NCBI RefSeq assembly: GCF_964355755.1
Contig: NC_092672.1
Span: 10,598,501 to 10,662,500 of the forward strand
Direction of reading: 5' to 3'
DNA: 64,000 nt
DNA from: Antedon mediterranea
Taxonomy: Eukaryota > Echinodermata > Crinoidea > Comatulida > Antedonidae
Below, one piece after another: positions 1 to 11,110 of this stretch (its first letter is position 1; every line of letters starts with the position of its first letter). A program made the position numbers and the translations under genes. The notes under the pieces were generated by a model that saw nothing but the letters and a program-made list of their open reading frames with translations, was not told where the DNA came from and made no database searches.

Positions 1-785
1 AGGTCGTAAACATGATCTGTTTGAAAGAGTCCATGATATAACGCCTGCTTACGCAGCGAAGCAAGGATAAATTCGGGACATTTTCCTTGATTGAGAAAGA
101 CTGTGGCAATTATTTTAGGCCAAATTATTAGATTATATCAATATATATATTTTCACGCTGCTGCTTTAGCCCTCTACGTCCCAAGAGGATGACTCATTTA
201 GAAGCTAAAAGCAAGCAGCTGTTATAGTACTAGAGGCTGACGTTTTTAGGAATTTGTAAACTAGGACAGGTCATGCTAAAATTACAAACCCCAAAGCACA
301 TGTGGGAGAAGAGAGTCTATGAAAAAATTTGCTGATAATACAGTATTATATAGATGCATGTAGACAGTAATATGTAAAATCTTGTTCAATAAATAATGAA
401 TTTTCTGTTAACCTAGGCCAGTATTATAATAATTCACTGTCAAATAATAAAAACATTATTTCTGGTATTTACAGTCCCATTTGACTGAATAGCTTACTAC
501 TGAAATTCGCTGTCAGATAATCATTGAATTATTATCAAAACAGTCAATAATAGTAAAGTTGTTGTTTGTAATAGGATACAGGTTTGATGAAGTGACCCCC
601 AGACTTGACCTTAGCAATTTTGTTTTTTATCAAAGTATGAATTCTTGTATTTACTTCAAATACATATATGTGACAATAAAATGACCATTCAAAAACAAAT
701 TTGAAATAAAAAATAAAATATCTTTAAAACTTTTACGTCAGCAAGCGAGCAGCGTTTTTTGTAAGAAATATTTCTTGTTTAGGTT
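1..785. other. Non-coding flank, no gene seen
   Basis: AT-rich sequence with no recognisable exon, only short ORFs without family resemblance. It lies upstream of the LGR-type receptor exon, but no leucine-rich-repeat exon was found here. Confidence 0.5.
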
Positions 786-1939
786 ATAGGCTAGTCAATC
801 TAGCAAAAAAAAACAGCCCAAAGTGAAACAAATTGCAAACAGAGATTTTTCTTTTTTTAAATAGTCATATATGATGAGGAGATTAAAATTTGAGCATCAC
901 ACCTCTGTCACTCATCCCGATGATATGCAAATTAGCTTAAATATGCTAATTATGGTGAAATTACAGGGTTACCATATTATCTCAAAAACTAATAGTCCGA
1001 GAGAGTTGATTTTTTCACTGATCTATTCAAAATGTATATATTTATATTTACTATAATGAAACATTTTACGAAAAAATGACCGGAAATACAACATTTGACC
1101 TTCGACCCCATTTCTCAACGTTTGCATATACAATGTGACTAAAATGTCTGTAGAGACTTTATTTTGCCCTCAAATGACCCAGACATAGGTTCCTAATAGC
1201 CAGCATAGGATCACTTTGTAATTCCCAAAATCACACCTTTGTCACACACCTCGAAAGTATGCAAATTAGTAGTACAATTTAAATAAAATATACAAATAAG
1301 GAGAAAAAAATTACAGTTGTCCTTTATCTCGAAAACCACTAATGCTAGAGAGCTGATTTTTTCACAGCCGTATGCAGAATGTACATATTTCTATTTGCTC
1401 CAATGAAACATTTTACAAAAAATTGACCGGAAGTATGACATTTGACCCTCGACCCCATTTCTCAATATTGCATATATAAATGAAACTAAAAATGTCTGTA
1501 GAGACTTTGTTTTGCCCTCAAATGACTCCGATACAGGTTTCTAATAGCCAACATAGGACTGTTTAGTAGATCTCAAAATCACACCTGTATCACTCACCTC
1601 CAAAGTATGCAAATTATTAGTACAAGTTACATGAAATATGCAAATTAGAGGGTGAAATTAAAGGTTCCTATATATCGAAAACGACTAAGGCTAGAGAGTT
1701 GATTTTTTCAATAACTTGTTCAGAATGTACATATTTATATTTACTCTAATGAAACATTTTACGAAAAAATGACCGGAAATACAACAATTGACCCTCGAGC
1801 CCATTTATCAATGATTGCATACATAATGCGACTAAAATTTCTGTAGAGACTTTGTTTTGGACTCAAATAACTCGGATACATGTTTCCTATAGTCAGCATA
1901 GGACCGCTTTGTAATTGCCAAAATCACGCCTTCGTTTTG

Positions 1940-2040
1940 GCATGGTTGGAATTCTTTTTTTCGTATTAGTTTATGTACAGCGCTTAGAGGTTTCACAACA
2001 TTAGGCGCTATATAAATCCAGGATATTATTATTATTATTT
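1940..2040 (+). mobile_element. SINE 3' tail fragment inside the fold-back element
   Basis: Contains AGGCGCTATATAAAT followed by GGATATTATTATTATT. It matches the 3' tail of the tRNA-derived SINE at 22540-22840 and interrupts the left arm of the palindromic element, so it inserted later. Confidence 0.6.
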
Positions 2041-3410
2041 CTCAATATTTGCATATAATGCAACTAAAATGTATGTACAGACTTTGTTTTGGCCTCAAAT
2101 GACTCGGATACAGGTTTTATATAGCCAGTATAAGTCAAGCACCTCGAAAGTATGCAAATTAGTAGTACAGGCTATATGAAATATGCAAATTACAGTGAAT
2201 TGCCTTATGTATCTCGAAAACGCTAATGACCGAGAGAGAGAGATATGGCAACTTTCTTGTACTACTGATTTGCATACTTTCAAGCGAAGTAACAGAGGTG
2301 TGATTTTGAGAATTACTAAACAGTTCTATGCTGGCTATAGAAAACCTGTATCTGGGTCATTATTGAAAAAAAAAATTATCGAAAGTATGACATTTGACCC
2401 TCGAACCTATTTCTCAATATTTGCATAATTATAATGCAACTAAAATGTATGTACAGACTTTGTTTTGGCCTCAAATGACTTGGATACAGGTTTTATATAG
2501 CCAGTATAGGATCGTTTAGTAATTCCAAAAGTCAAGCAACTCGAAAGTATGCAAATTATTAGTACAAGTTATATGAAATATGCAAATTACAGCCTTATAT
2601 ATCTCGAAAAACGCTAATGACCGATAGAGATATGGCAACTTTCACCTCTTGTACTACGGTACTAATTTGCATATTTTCTAGGGAAGTAACAAAGGTGTGA
2701 TTTTGAGAATTACTAACAGTTCTATGCTGGCTATAGAAAATCTGTATCTGAGTCATTTGAGGCCAGAACAGTGTGTACAGATATTTTAGTTGAATTATAT
2801 GAAAATATTGAGAAATAGGGTCAAGGGTCAAATGTCATAATTCAATCAAGACAATTTTTGCGTAAAATGTTTCATTAGGCCTACAGCGAATATATGTACA
2901 TTCTGAATCAACTCTGAATTCAAATCAACTCTCTAGCATTAATGGTTTTCGAGATATGGGAAGACTGTAATTTCACATCTAATTTGCATATTTCATGTAA
3001 CTTGTACTAATAATTTGCATACTTTCAAGGTATGTGACAAAGATGTGATTTTGGGAATTACAAAGAGGTCCTATGCTGACGATAGGAGAACTGTATCCGA
3101 GTCATTTGTGTCCAAAAAAATTATCTACAGACATTTTAGTCGCATTATGTATGCAAACATTGATAAATAGGGTCAAGGTATAAATATGTACATTCTGAAC
3201 AAGTTTTTGAAAAAATCAACTCTCTACCTTAGCGGTTTTCGATACATATATATAGGAACCTGTAATTTCACCCCCTAATTTGCATATTTCATGTAACTTG
3301 TACTAATAATTTGCATACTTTGAAGGTGAGTGATACAGGTGTGATTTTGAGATTTACTAAACATTCCTATGTTGGCTATTAGAAACCTGTATCCGAGTCA
3401 TTTGAGGGCA

Positions 3411-4106
3411 AAACAAAGTCTCTACAGACATTTAAGTTTTCATATAATTATATGTAATATTGAGAAATGGGGTTGAGGGTCAAATGTCATAGTTCCGGGC
3501 ATTTTTTTGTAAAATGTCTCATTACAGCAAAAATAAATATATACATTTTAAATATTTTAGTGAAAAAATCAACACTCTAGCATTAGCGGTTTTCGAGATA
3601 TGGCAACGCTGTAATTTCACTCCCTAATTTGCATATTTAATATTACTTGCACTACTAATTTGCATACTTTCGAGGTGCGTGACGAAGTTGTGATTTTAGG
3701 AATTATAATACAGTTCTAAAGTGGGTATTGAAAAACAATATCCAAGTCATTGAGTCCAAAACAAAGTCTCTACAGACATTTAAGTTTTCATATAATTATA
3801 TGTAATATTGAGAAATGGGGTTGAGGGTCAAATGTCATAGTTCCGGGCATTTTTTTGTAAAATGTCTCATTACAGCAAAAATAAATATATACATTTTAAA
3901 TATTTTAGTGAAAAAATCAACACTCTAGCATTAGCGGTTTTCGAGATATGGCAACGCTGTAATTTCACTCCCTAATTTGCATATTTAATATTACTTGCAC
4001 TACTAATTTGCATACTTTCGAGGTGCGTGACGAAGTTGTGATTTTAGGAATTATAATACAGTTCTAAAGTGGGTATTGAAAAACAATATCCAAGTCATTG
4101 AGTCCA
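3411..4106. repeat. Near-identical 348-bp tandem duplication
   Basis: Unit 3411-3758 is repeated almost base for base at 3759-4106 (period 348). All other units of the fold-back element are strongly diverged, so this duplication is recent. An assembly artefact cannot be excluded from sequence alone. Confidence 0.85.
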
Positions 4107-4472
4107 AAATAAAGTCTCTACAGACATTTTAATCACATATTTATGTAAATATTGATAAATGGGGTCAAGGGTCAAAATTTGGTACTTCCGGACATTTTTA
4201 TGTAAAATGTCTCATTAGAGAAAATATAAATATATATATTCTGAACCAGACTGTGCAAAAATGAACTCTCTACGATTAGTAGTTTTTAAGATATGGTAAC
4301 CCTGTAATTTCACCATAATTTGCATATTTAAGCTAATTTGCATACCTTCGTGATGAGTGTCAGAGGTGTGATGCTCAAAAAATAATCACCTTATCATATG
4401 TAACCATTTAAAAAAAAAAATCTCTGTTTGCAATTTGTTTCACTCAAAATGCTAGGTTGACTAGCCTATTAG

Positions 4473-5319
4473 TGTGTAAATAATACAATGGAAGAATACG
4501 GCCAATAATAAAAAATATAACAGATGTTGGTCCAAAGATTATTTAACTTTCTGTAACGTAGGCCTACGTAAGCCAGGCCCTAGTTAGCATAGTTCTAGCA
4601 GGAACACGTGCGCGCGCCTGGTGCTAGCTCATACAGTAGGCCTAATAGATTTTCTTTCTGTAGAATGGCCATCACGATCGGGTAGTTATTAGCACAGAGT
4701 GGTGTTAGGCAAAAATATAAGTTTTATGCATCGTAAATAAAAAAATGTGCGCGCATGGCATGTTTCGTCGGCGGTGCCCGCCATTTTTTTTTTCTAAAAA
4801 AAGTGCAACCTCTATTTTATGAAGACAGTAATCTTTAAATATTGCGCCTTTTCACTGTGGCCTTTCACACAGAAAACATTACCGTAATATTACCTTCTGT
4901 GTGAATAGGTCTAGAGCGATTTGAAGTGATCATCGAGTACGGCGTTGTTGCCTTGTAGACTTTCATGCTTTTAGCATGATTTTGAGCAGTATGTGGTTCA
5001 AATTTAACACTTATGTTATATTATAATTTATATCGATAAACGCTAATGTAGAACAATTCACCGCTAATGTCGAAACAACCGCATGTAGATTGAACAATCC
5101 ACCGCTTATGTAGTGTATCTTTACTACATTAGCAGTGAATTGTTCTACATTAACTGTTGTTTCGACATTAGCTGGCGTTTTCTACATTAGAGGTTGTAAC
5201 AAGGCCTAAACTGGTGGCAAGGATACAGTGATATTAATGTGTTTGAATAATGTGAATACAATAAAGGAGAAACAATTAACAACATATTAATATAAAGGTA
5301 TATGTCTCTTCTCTCACAG
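4473..5319. other. Non-coding interval; probable final intron of the receptor gene
   Basis: Ends in a pyrimidine-rich tract and AG at 5318-5319, the acceptor of the receptor exon. Contains the inverted CTAATGT motif cluster (5036-5190). No additional exon was recognised. Confidence 0.5.
5036..5190. repeat. Inverted cluster of CTAATGT motifs
   Basis: Motifs of the type GCTAATGTNGAA occur in the left half and their reverse complements (TTCNACATTAGC) in the right half. The halves can pair around a centre near 5115, for example AGAACAATTCACCGC with its near-complement GCAGTGAATTGTTCT. Probably a small MITE or hairpin element. Confidence 0.55.
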
Positions 5320-6328
5320 GCATTCTGAATTTTTCAGCATCTGTTGCCTTGTTGGTTATATCGAGACCTGCAAGCCAATTGATACTTTTTCTTCGTGTGC
5401 TGATTTACTAAAAAAAGAAGTTCTCCGGATTTTAATGATGATTATTGGAATATCATCATTAATTGGCAACATCATTGTTATTGTATCACGGAGGGTGAAC
5501 AAAGACAACACTGTCGATTCTATCCTAATCAGCAATCTGGCAGTTTCTGACATGCTAATGGCGATTTACTTAATAATCATTGCTGGTGCGGATTTACACT
5601 ACAGAGGAAAGTACGCGACATTTGCAAGAAAGTGGAAGAGTAGTTTTCTTTGCAGCTTTGCGGGTGCAATTTCCACTCTATCGGGTGAATGTTCGGTAAC
5701 TACATTAATGGTTATGAGCATCGATCGCGCTATAAACATCGTTTATCCATTTAGCACTAAACGTCTCAACCGTACAAAATGTAGATACTATATCTGCATT
5801 GCTTGGCTGGTTTGGATTTCTATCAGTTTCCTTCCATTAATCAACAGACGCCTTATCGACATCGAATACTTTGGTGACTACTACTATGGACAGCAGAGTG
5901 TGTGTCTTGCTTTACCACTGACACGAAGCCGATGGCCAGGCTGGGAGTATGCTACTGCCGTATTTATTGCCTTTAACAGTTTGGGGTTTATCGTGATCGC
6001 AAGTAGTTACCTAGCGATCTTCTTTTCGGTTAGGAGATCAGCATCCACTGCTAAAAGACGTCAGAAAAGAGAGGAACAAATCAGAATCGCCAAGAAGCTA
6101 GCGTTCATAATTTTTACCGATTTCTGTTGCTGGTGTCCAGTTATTGTGATGGCGATTGGTTCAGAGATGCGCTTGTTGGATATTGATGATGACATATATG
6201 TTTGGTCAGCAACTTTTATCCTGCCGATCAACTCAGCCGTCAACCCCTATCTTTACACAATCGTTTCGTTGTGTGACAAAAAGTTTCGAAAAAAGGATGA
6301 GTTAAATTTAGTAAAAGTTAGTTATTAG
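5320..6328 (+). CDS. LGR/relaxin-receptor-like GPCR, last exon (partial gene)
   Basis: Last coding exon of a leucine-rich-repeat-type GPCR; the upstream part lies outside the window or was not found. Reading in frame from the acceptor at 5318-5319 gives 335 residues and a stop at 6326-6328. It begins with a cysteine hinge (ICC...TCKP...FSSCADLL) of the kind that joins LRRs to the 7TM bundle in LGR and RXFP receptors. All seven helices follow: GN in TM1, LAVSD in TM2, a conserved Cys before TM3, DR (variant DRA) after TM3, WCP in TM6 and NPYLY in TM7. The ATG at 5435 lies inside TM1 and is not the real start. In the family such receptors bind peptide or protein hormones at the plasma membrane; the ligand here is unknown. 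It could also be an LRR-less relic. Family certain, subtype less so. Confidence 0.85.
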
Positions 6329-6394
6329 TCTAGTGGGAATCAAGATGTAGCTTAGCATTCTCATTTGATTTGTGTTTTGAAATGTGGGTCTAGA
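6329..6394 (+). other. Start of receptor 3' UTR
   Basis: Only about 65 bp separate the stop codon from the minisatellite, with no AATAAA. The first plus-strand AATAAA noticed downstream is near 10006, beyond the satellite. Confidence 0.5.
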
Positions 6395-6950
6395 ATGTTA
6401 CCGCCTGGTCTTTTACACCTGGAGTTTTGCCACCTGGTCTTTTAGCACCGGGAATTTACCACCTGGTTTTTTAACACCGGGAATTTATCATTGGGTTTTT
6501 TAAACCTGAAATTTCACCACCTGCCCCTTTAGCACATAGAATTTACCACCTGGTATTTAACACTGAAGATTTACCACCTGGTCTTTTACAGTAGCATTTA
6601 ACACCTGGTCTTTTAAACCGGAAATTTCACCCCCTGGTATTTTAGCACCGAGAATTTACCACCTGGTATTTAACACCGGAGATTTACCACCTGGTCTTTT
6701 ACAGTAGCATTTAACACCTGGTCTTTTAAACCGGAATTTTCACCACCTGGGAATTTTGTAGAAACTGCAATTTTTTTTCGCCTGGTCTTTTAGTACATGG
6801 AATATAAACACCTGGAATTTTACCACCTGGTCTTTTGGCACCTGTTATTTTTTCGCTTAGTTGTTTAGCACCCAAACATTTTACCTCCTAGTCATTTAGC
6901 ACCTGGAATGTTTACCACCTGATATTTTAACGTCTTAGCACCTGTAACGT
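6395..6950. repeat. Degenerate CACCTGG-type repeat, precursor of the 58-bp satellite
   Basis: Short alternating phrases such as CCACCTGGTCTTTTA and CACCGGGAATTTACC, irregular in period (about 17-40 bp). They grade into the regular 58-bp array at ~6950 and look like the older, unhomogenised edge of the array. Confidence 0.8.
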
Positions 6951-9765
6951 TGCCGCCTGGTATTTTAACACATAGCATTTTACTGCTTGGTCTTATCACC
7001 TGTAACGTTGCCGCCTGGTATTTTAGTACCTGGCATTTTACTGCTTGGTCTTAGCACCTGTAACGTTGCCGCCTGGTATTTTAGTACCTGGCATTGTACT
7101 GCTTGGTCTTAGCACCTGTAACGTTGCCGCCTGGTATTTTAGTGCCTGGAATTGTACTGCTTGGTCTTAGCACCTGTAACGTTGCCGCCTGGTATTTTAA
7201 CACCTGGAATTGTACTGATTGGTCTTAGCACCTGTAACGTTGCCGCCTGGTATTTTAGTACCTGGCATTGTACTGCTTGGTCTTAGCACCTGTAACGTTG
7301 CCGCCTGGTATTTTAACACCTGGAATTGTACTGCTTGGTCTTAGCACCTGTAACGTTGCCGCCTGGTATTTTAGTACCTGGCATTGTACTGCTTGGTCTT
7401 AGCACCTGTAACGTTGCCGCCTGGTATTTTAACACCTGACATTTTACTGCTTGGTCTTAGCACCTGTAACGTTGCCGCCTGGTATTTTAGTACCTGGAAT
7501 TGTACTGCTTGGTCTTAGCACCTGTAACGTTGTCGCCTGGTATTTTAACACCTGGCATTTTACTGCTTGGTCTTAGCACCTGTAATGTTGCCGCCTGGTA
7601 TTTTAGTACCTGGAAATGTACTGCTTGGTCTTAGCACCTGTAACGTTGCCGCCTGGTATTTTAGTACCTGGTATTGTACTGCTTGGTCTTAGCACCTGTA
7701 ACGTTGCCGCCTGGTATTTTAATACCTGGAATCGTACTGCTTGGTCTTAGCACCTGTAACGTTGCCGCCTGGTTTTTTAACACCTGGCATTTTACTGCTT
7801 GGTCTTAGCACATGTAACGTTGCCGCCTGGTATTTTAACACCTGGCATTTTACTGCTTGGTCTTAGCACCTGTAACGTTGCCGCCTGGTATTTTAACACC
7901 TGGAATTGTACTGCTTGGTCTTAGCACATGTAACGTTGCCGCCTGGTATTTTAACACCTGGCATTTTACTGCTTGATCTTAGCACCTGTAACGTTGTCGC
8001 CTGGTATTTTAGTACCTGGAATTGTACTGCTTGGTTTTAGCACCTGTAACGTTGCCGCCTGGTATTTTAACACCTGGCATTTTACTGCTTGGTCTTAGCA
8101 CCTGTAATGTTGCCGCCTGGTATTTTAGTACCTGGAATTGTACTGCTTGGTCTTAGCACCTGTAACGTTGCCGCCTGGTATTTTAGTACCTGGCATTGTA
8201 CTGCTTGGTCTTAGCACCTGTAACGTTGCCGCCTTGTATTTTAATACCTGGAATCGTACTGCTTGGTCTTAGCACCTGTAACGTTGCCGCCTGGTTTTTT
8301 AACACCTGGCATTTTACTGCTTGGTCTTAGCACATGTAACGTTGCCGCCTGGTATTTTAACACCTGGCATTTTACTGCTTGGTCTTAGCACCTGTAACGT
8401 TGCCGCCTGGTATTTTAACACCTGGCATTTTACTGCTTGGTTTTAGCACCTGTAACGTTGCCGCCTGGTATTTTAACACCTGGAATTGTACTGATTGGTC
8501 TTAGCACCTGTTACGTTGCCGCCTGGTATTTTAACACCTGGCATTTTACTGCTTGGTCTTAGCACCTGTAACGTTGCTGCCTGTTATTTTAGTACCTGGA
8601 ATTGTACTGCTTGGTCTTAGCACCTGTAACGTTGCCGCCTGGTATTTTAGTACCTGGCATTGGACTGCTTGGTCTTAGCACCTGTGACGTTGCCGCCTGG
8701 TATTTTAACACCTGGAATTGTACTGCTTGGTCTTAGCACCTGTAACGTTGCCGCCTGGTATTTTAGTACCTGGAATTGTACTGCTTGGTCTTAGCACCTG
8801 TAACGTTGCCGCCTGGTATTTTAATACCTGGAATCGTACTGCTTGGTCTTAGCACCTGTAACGTTGCTGCCTGGTATTTTAGTACCTGGAATTGTACTGC
8901 TTGGTCTTAGCACCTGTAACGTTGCCGCCTGGTATTTTAATACCTGGAATTGTACTGCTTGGTCTTAGCACCTGTAACGTTGCCGCCTGGTATTTTAGTA
9001 CCTGAAATTGTACTGCTTGGTCTTAGCACCTGTAATGCTGCCGCCTGGTATTTTAATACGTGGAATCGTAATGCTTGGTCTTAGCATCTGTAACGTTGCC
9101 GCCTGGTATTTTAACACCTGGCATTTTACTGCTTGGTCTTAGCACCTGTAACGTTGCTGCCTGGTATTTTAACACCTGGCATTTTACTGCTTGGTCTTAG
9201 CACCTGTAACGTTGCCGCCTGGTATTTTAATACCAGGAATTGTACTGCTTGGTCTTAGCACCTGTAACGTTGCCGCCTGGTATTTTAACACCTGGCATTT
9301 TACTGCTTGGTCTTAGCACCTGTAACGTTGCCGCCTGGTATTTTAGTACCTGGAATTGTACTGCTTGGTCTTTAGCAGCTGTAACGTTGCCGCCTGGTAT
9401 TTTAGTACCTGGAATTGTACTGATTGGTCTTAGCACCTGTAACGTTGCCGCCTGGTATTTTAACACCTGGCATTTTACTGCTTGGTCTTAGCACCTGTAA
9501 CGTTGCCGCCTGGTATTTTAGTACCTGGAATTGTACTGCTTGGTCTTAGCACCTGTAACGTTGCCGCCTGGTATTTTAACACCTGGAATTGTAATGCTTG
9601 GTCCTAGCACCTGTAACGTTGCCGCCTGGTATTTTAACACCTAGCATTTTACTGCTTGATCTTAGCACCTGTAACGTTGCCGCCTGGTATTTTAACACCT
9701 GGAATTGTACTGCTTGGTCTTAGCACCTGTAACGTTGCCGCCTGGTGTTTTAGTACCTGGAATTG
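6950..9765. repeat. 58-bp tandem satellite, ~49 copies, with 9-unit higher-order repeat
   Basis: Each unit contains, in order, TAACGTTGCCGCCTGGTA, a variable ACACCTGGCATT or GTACCTGGAATT part, and TACTGCTTGGTCTTAGCACC. The spacing is 58 bp through most of the array. Diagnostic variants recur at exactly 522 bp (9 x 58): TGTAATGTTG at 7581 and 8103, ATCGTACTGC at 7731 and 8253, CATGTAAC at 7811 and 8333. Because 58 is not a multiple of 3, reading frames shift from unit to unit; a protein product is not supported. Every unit carries at least one CACCTG E-box. Confidence 0.95.
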
Positions 9766-11024
9766 TACATCTTGTATTTGCATTTTGTAACACTCAATTC
9801 TTTTTTCCAACCGATATATTATACCATATTTCTATTCTATATTTTACCTTCGATTTGTATAATTTCATTTCGGATTCGATTTTATTTATTCTCAGTTTAT
9901 GTAAAATGTATTTAACATTAATTTTTTTAACCATAATGTTTTGTAACATCATTATAATTATATATGTCTATATTTCTGATCAAGGCTATCAACATTGTTC
10001 TCGTTTAATAAACCTGATTAAAATTCTGATTTTTTTTAGGTTATTTTGTAGAAAAAAAATGTAAAAAAAATTATGTTTTCACAAATGACAAAATAAATGG
10101 TTACAAATTCAACCCCAAGAACCCATTGGCTGGCAGCTAATTTTACTATTTGTTGCTTTAAATTACAGTTTTTTTCGGGTAAATAATTTTGTTTCTATCC
10201 AATTTCTGGTCAAAGTGAATAACTATTATGTGACATTAAAATGGCATATCTAACAAAAACAAGCTTAAGAATTTGTTTTAAGAGGTCAATACATCTTTAT
10301 TAATTTCGTTTTGATTTGTAGATTTAGATATATAAATTATAATTAAAAACATTTTTTAAGATGTTAAAAGATTTGTAAGATTTAAACAAGCACATGGTTG
10401 ATTTCAGTTATGTACAAAATTAGTATATTAAAAGAAACATCAAATTATTATCTATTTTAAATTGAATAGCTAATTTATAGGTGATTAAAAAGGTAAATAT
10501 TACATGCATATTTAACTATTTCTTTGAAAGAATAATGTGAATGATGACGTCTGATTACCGTAATGCATGTAATGAGAAATTATGAATGACGTCATAAGTA
10601 ATCAAAGTACAAGGAAGGAAATGTTTTCAATTAATATTAATTAACACAAGAATTTATCAATAAAGTAGATTTTAAAATTCAGATGATGTTATCGTTTTTG
10701 TTAAATGTATTTGTACCATATGGCATACGCGGTCAGCAGAGAAATTTTCCGTCAGCCGCAGGCTTATGTATAATGAGCAAATTAAATTCACTCAGTGAAG
10801 CTATTCTTAGTCGTTCTACCGTTCAATCTTCTGAACAAGATGTCACTGTTTCACCACAAAGCGTTAGCCACGATCGAATTGATATGGTGTTGCAATAACG
10901 GAATCAGGCCATTCCTTGCTAGATGGTAAGGGTGTGGTGGAGATTGGAGACGTGATAAGAGTGGATTGACCTAAATAACCATACGAAAGCCCGTTAAGGC
11001 CACTAATTATATTTTAAAAGCTAT
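9766..11024. other. AT-rich intergenic region between the two receptor genes
   Basis: No gene recognised. Contains a plus-strand AATAAA near 10006 that could end the upstream receptor transcript and a MITE remnant at 10100-10300. The 71-aa ORF at 10683-10898 has no family resemblance and is not called. Confidence 0.4.
10100..10300. mobile_element. MITE fragment (ATTGTC...GATGTATTG family)
   Basis: Shares internal phrases with the element at 55220-55503: AACTATTATGTGACATTAA versus AACTATGTGACATTAA, and a terminus CAATACATCTTT. The family's other end is lost or diverged here. Confidence 0.5.
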
Positions 11025-11026
11025 TA

Positions 11027-11110
11027 TCTGGCGGCCGCCACACAATTATCTGGCGGCCGCCACACAATTATCTGGCGGCCGCCACACAATTATCTGGCGG
11101 CGGACGGCAC
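11027..11110. repeat. GC-rich 28-bp repeat with GGCGGCCGCC palindrome
   Basis: Three perfect copies plus one diverged copy of ATTATCTGGCGGCCGCCAC, each containing the 10-bp perfect palindrome GGCGGCCGCC, in an otherwise AT-rich stretch. Confidence 0.85.

Larger units (their letters stand above)
786..4472. mobile_element. ~3.7 kb palindromic (fold-back) repeat element
   Basis: The sequence from about 786 reappears as its reverse complement ending near 4472; both ends carry ATAGGCTAGTCAA followed by a shared stretch with CAAATTGCAAACAGAGA. Each arm is built from diverged units of roughly 330-370 bp. Unit landmarks are a run of the type GACATTTGACCCTCGA, a pair of octamers ATGCAAAT about 30 bp apart, and CTCGAAAACGCTAATG. 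The left arm (786 to ~2230) reads forward and the right arm (~2640-4472) reads reverse. Between them the palindromic core is itself repeated, with orientation switches near 2235, 2370 and 2620. No transposase ORF is visible, so this looks like a non-autonomous fold-back DNA element or a satellite-like derivative. Exact borders and any target duplication are uncertain. Confidence 0.75.

Noticed and set aside
4473-5319. Missing LRR exons of the LGR-type gene
   Set aside because: Searched by eye for LxxLxLxxN patterns bounded by AG/GT; none convincing.
6950-9765. CRISPR-like array
   Set aside because: Units are contiguous tandem repeats without unique spacers, in a eukaryotic genome.
9227-10064. 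ORFs across the 58-bp satellite
   Set aside because: The 58-bp period shifts frame each unit, so open stretches are short accidents.
10683-10898. 71-aa ORF MMLSFLLNVF... as a small secreted protein
   Set aside because: Only a weak hydrophobic start, no homology recognised, no splice or promoter support.
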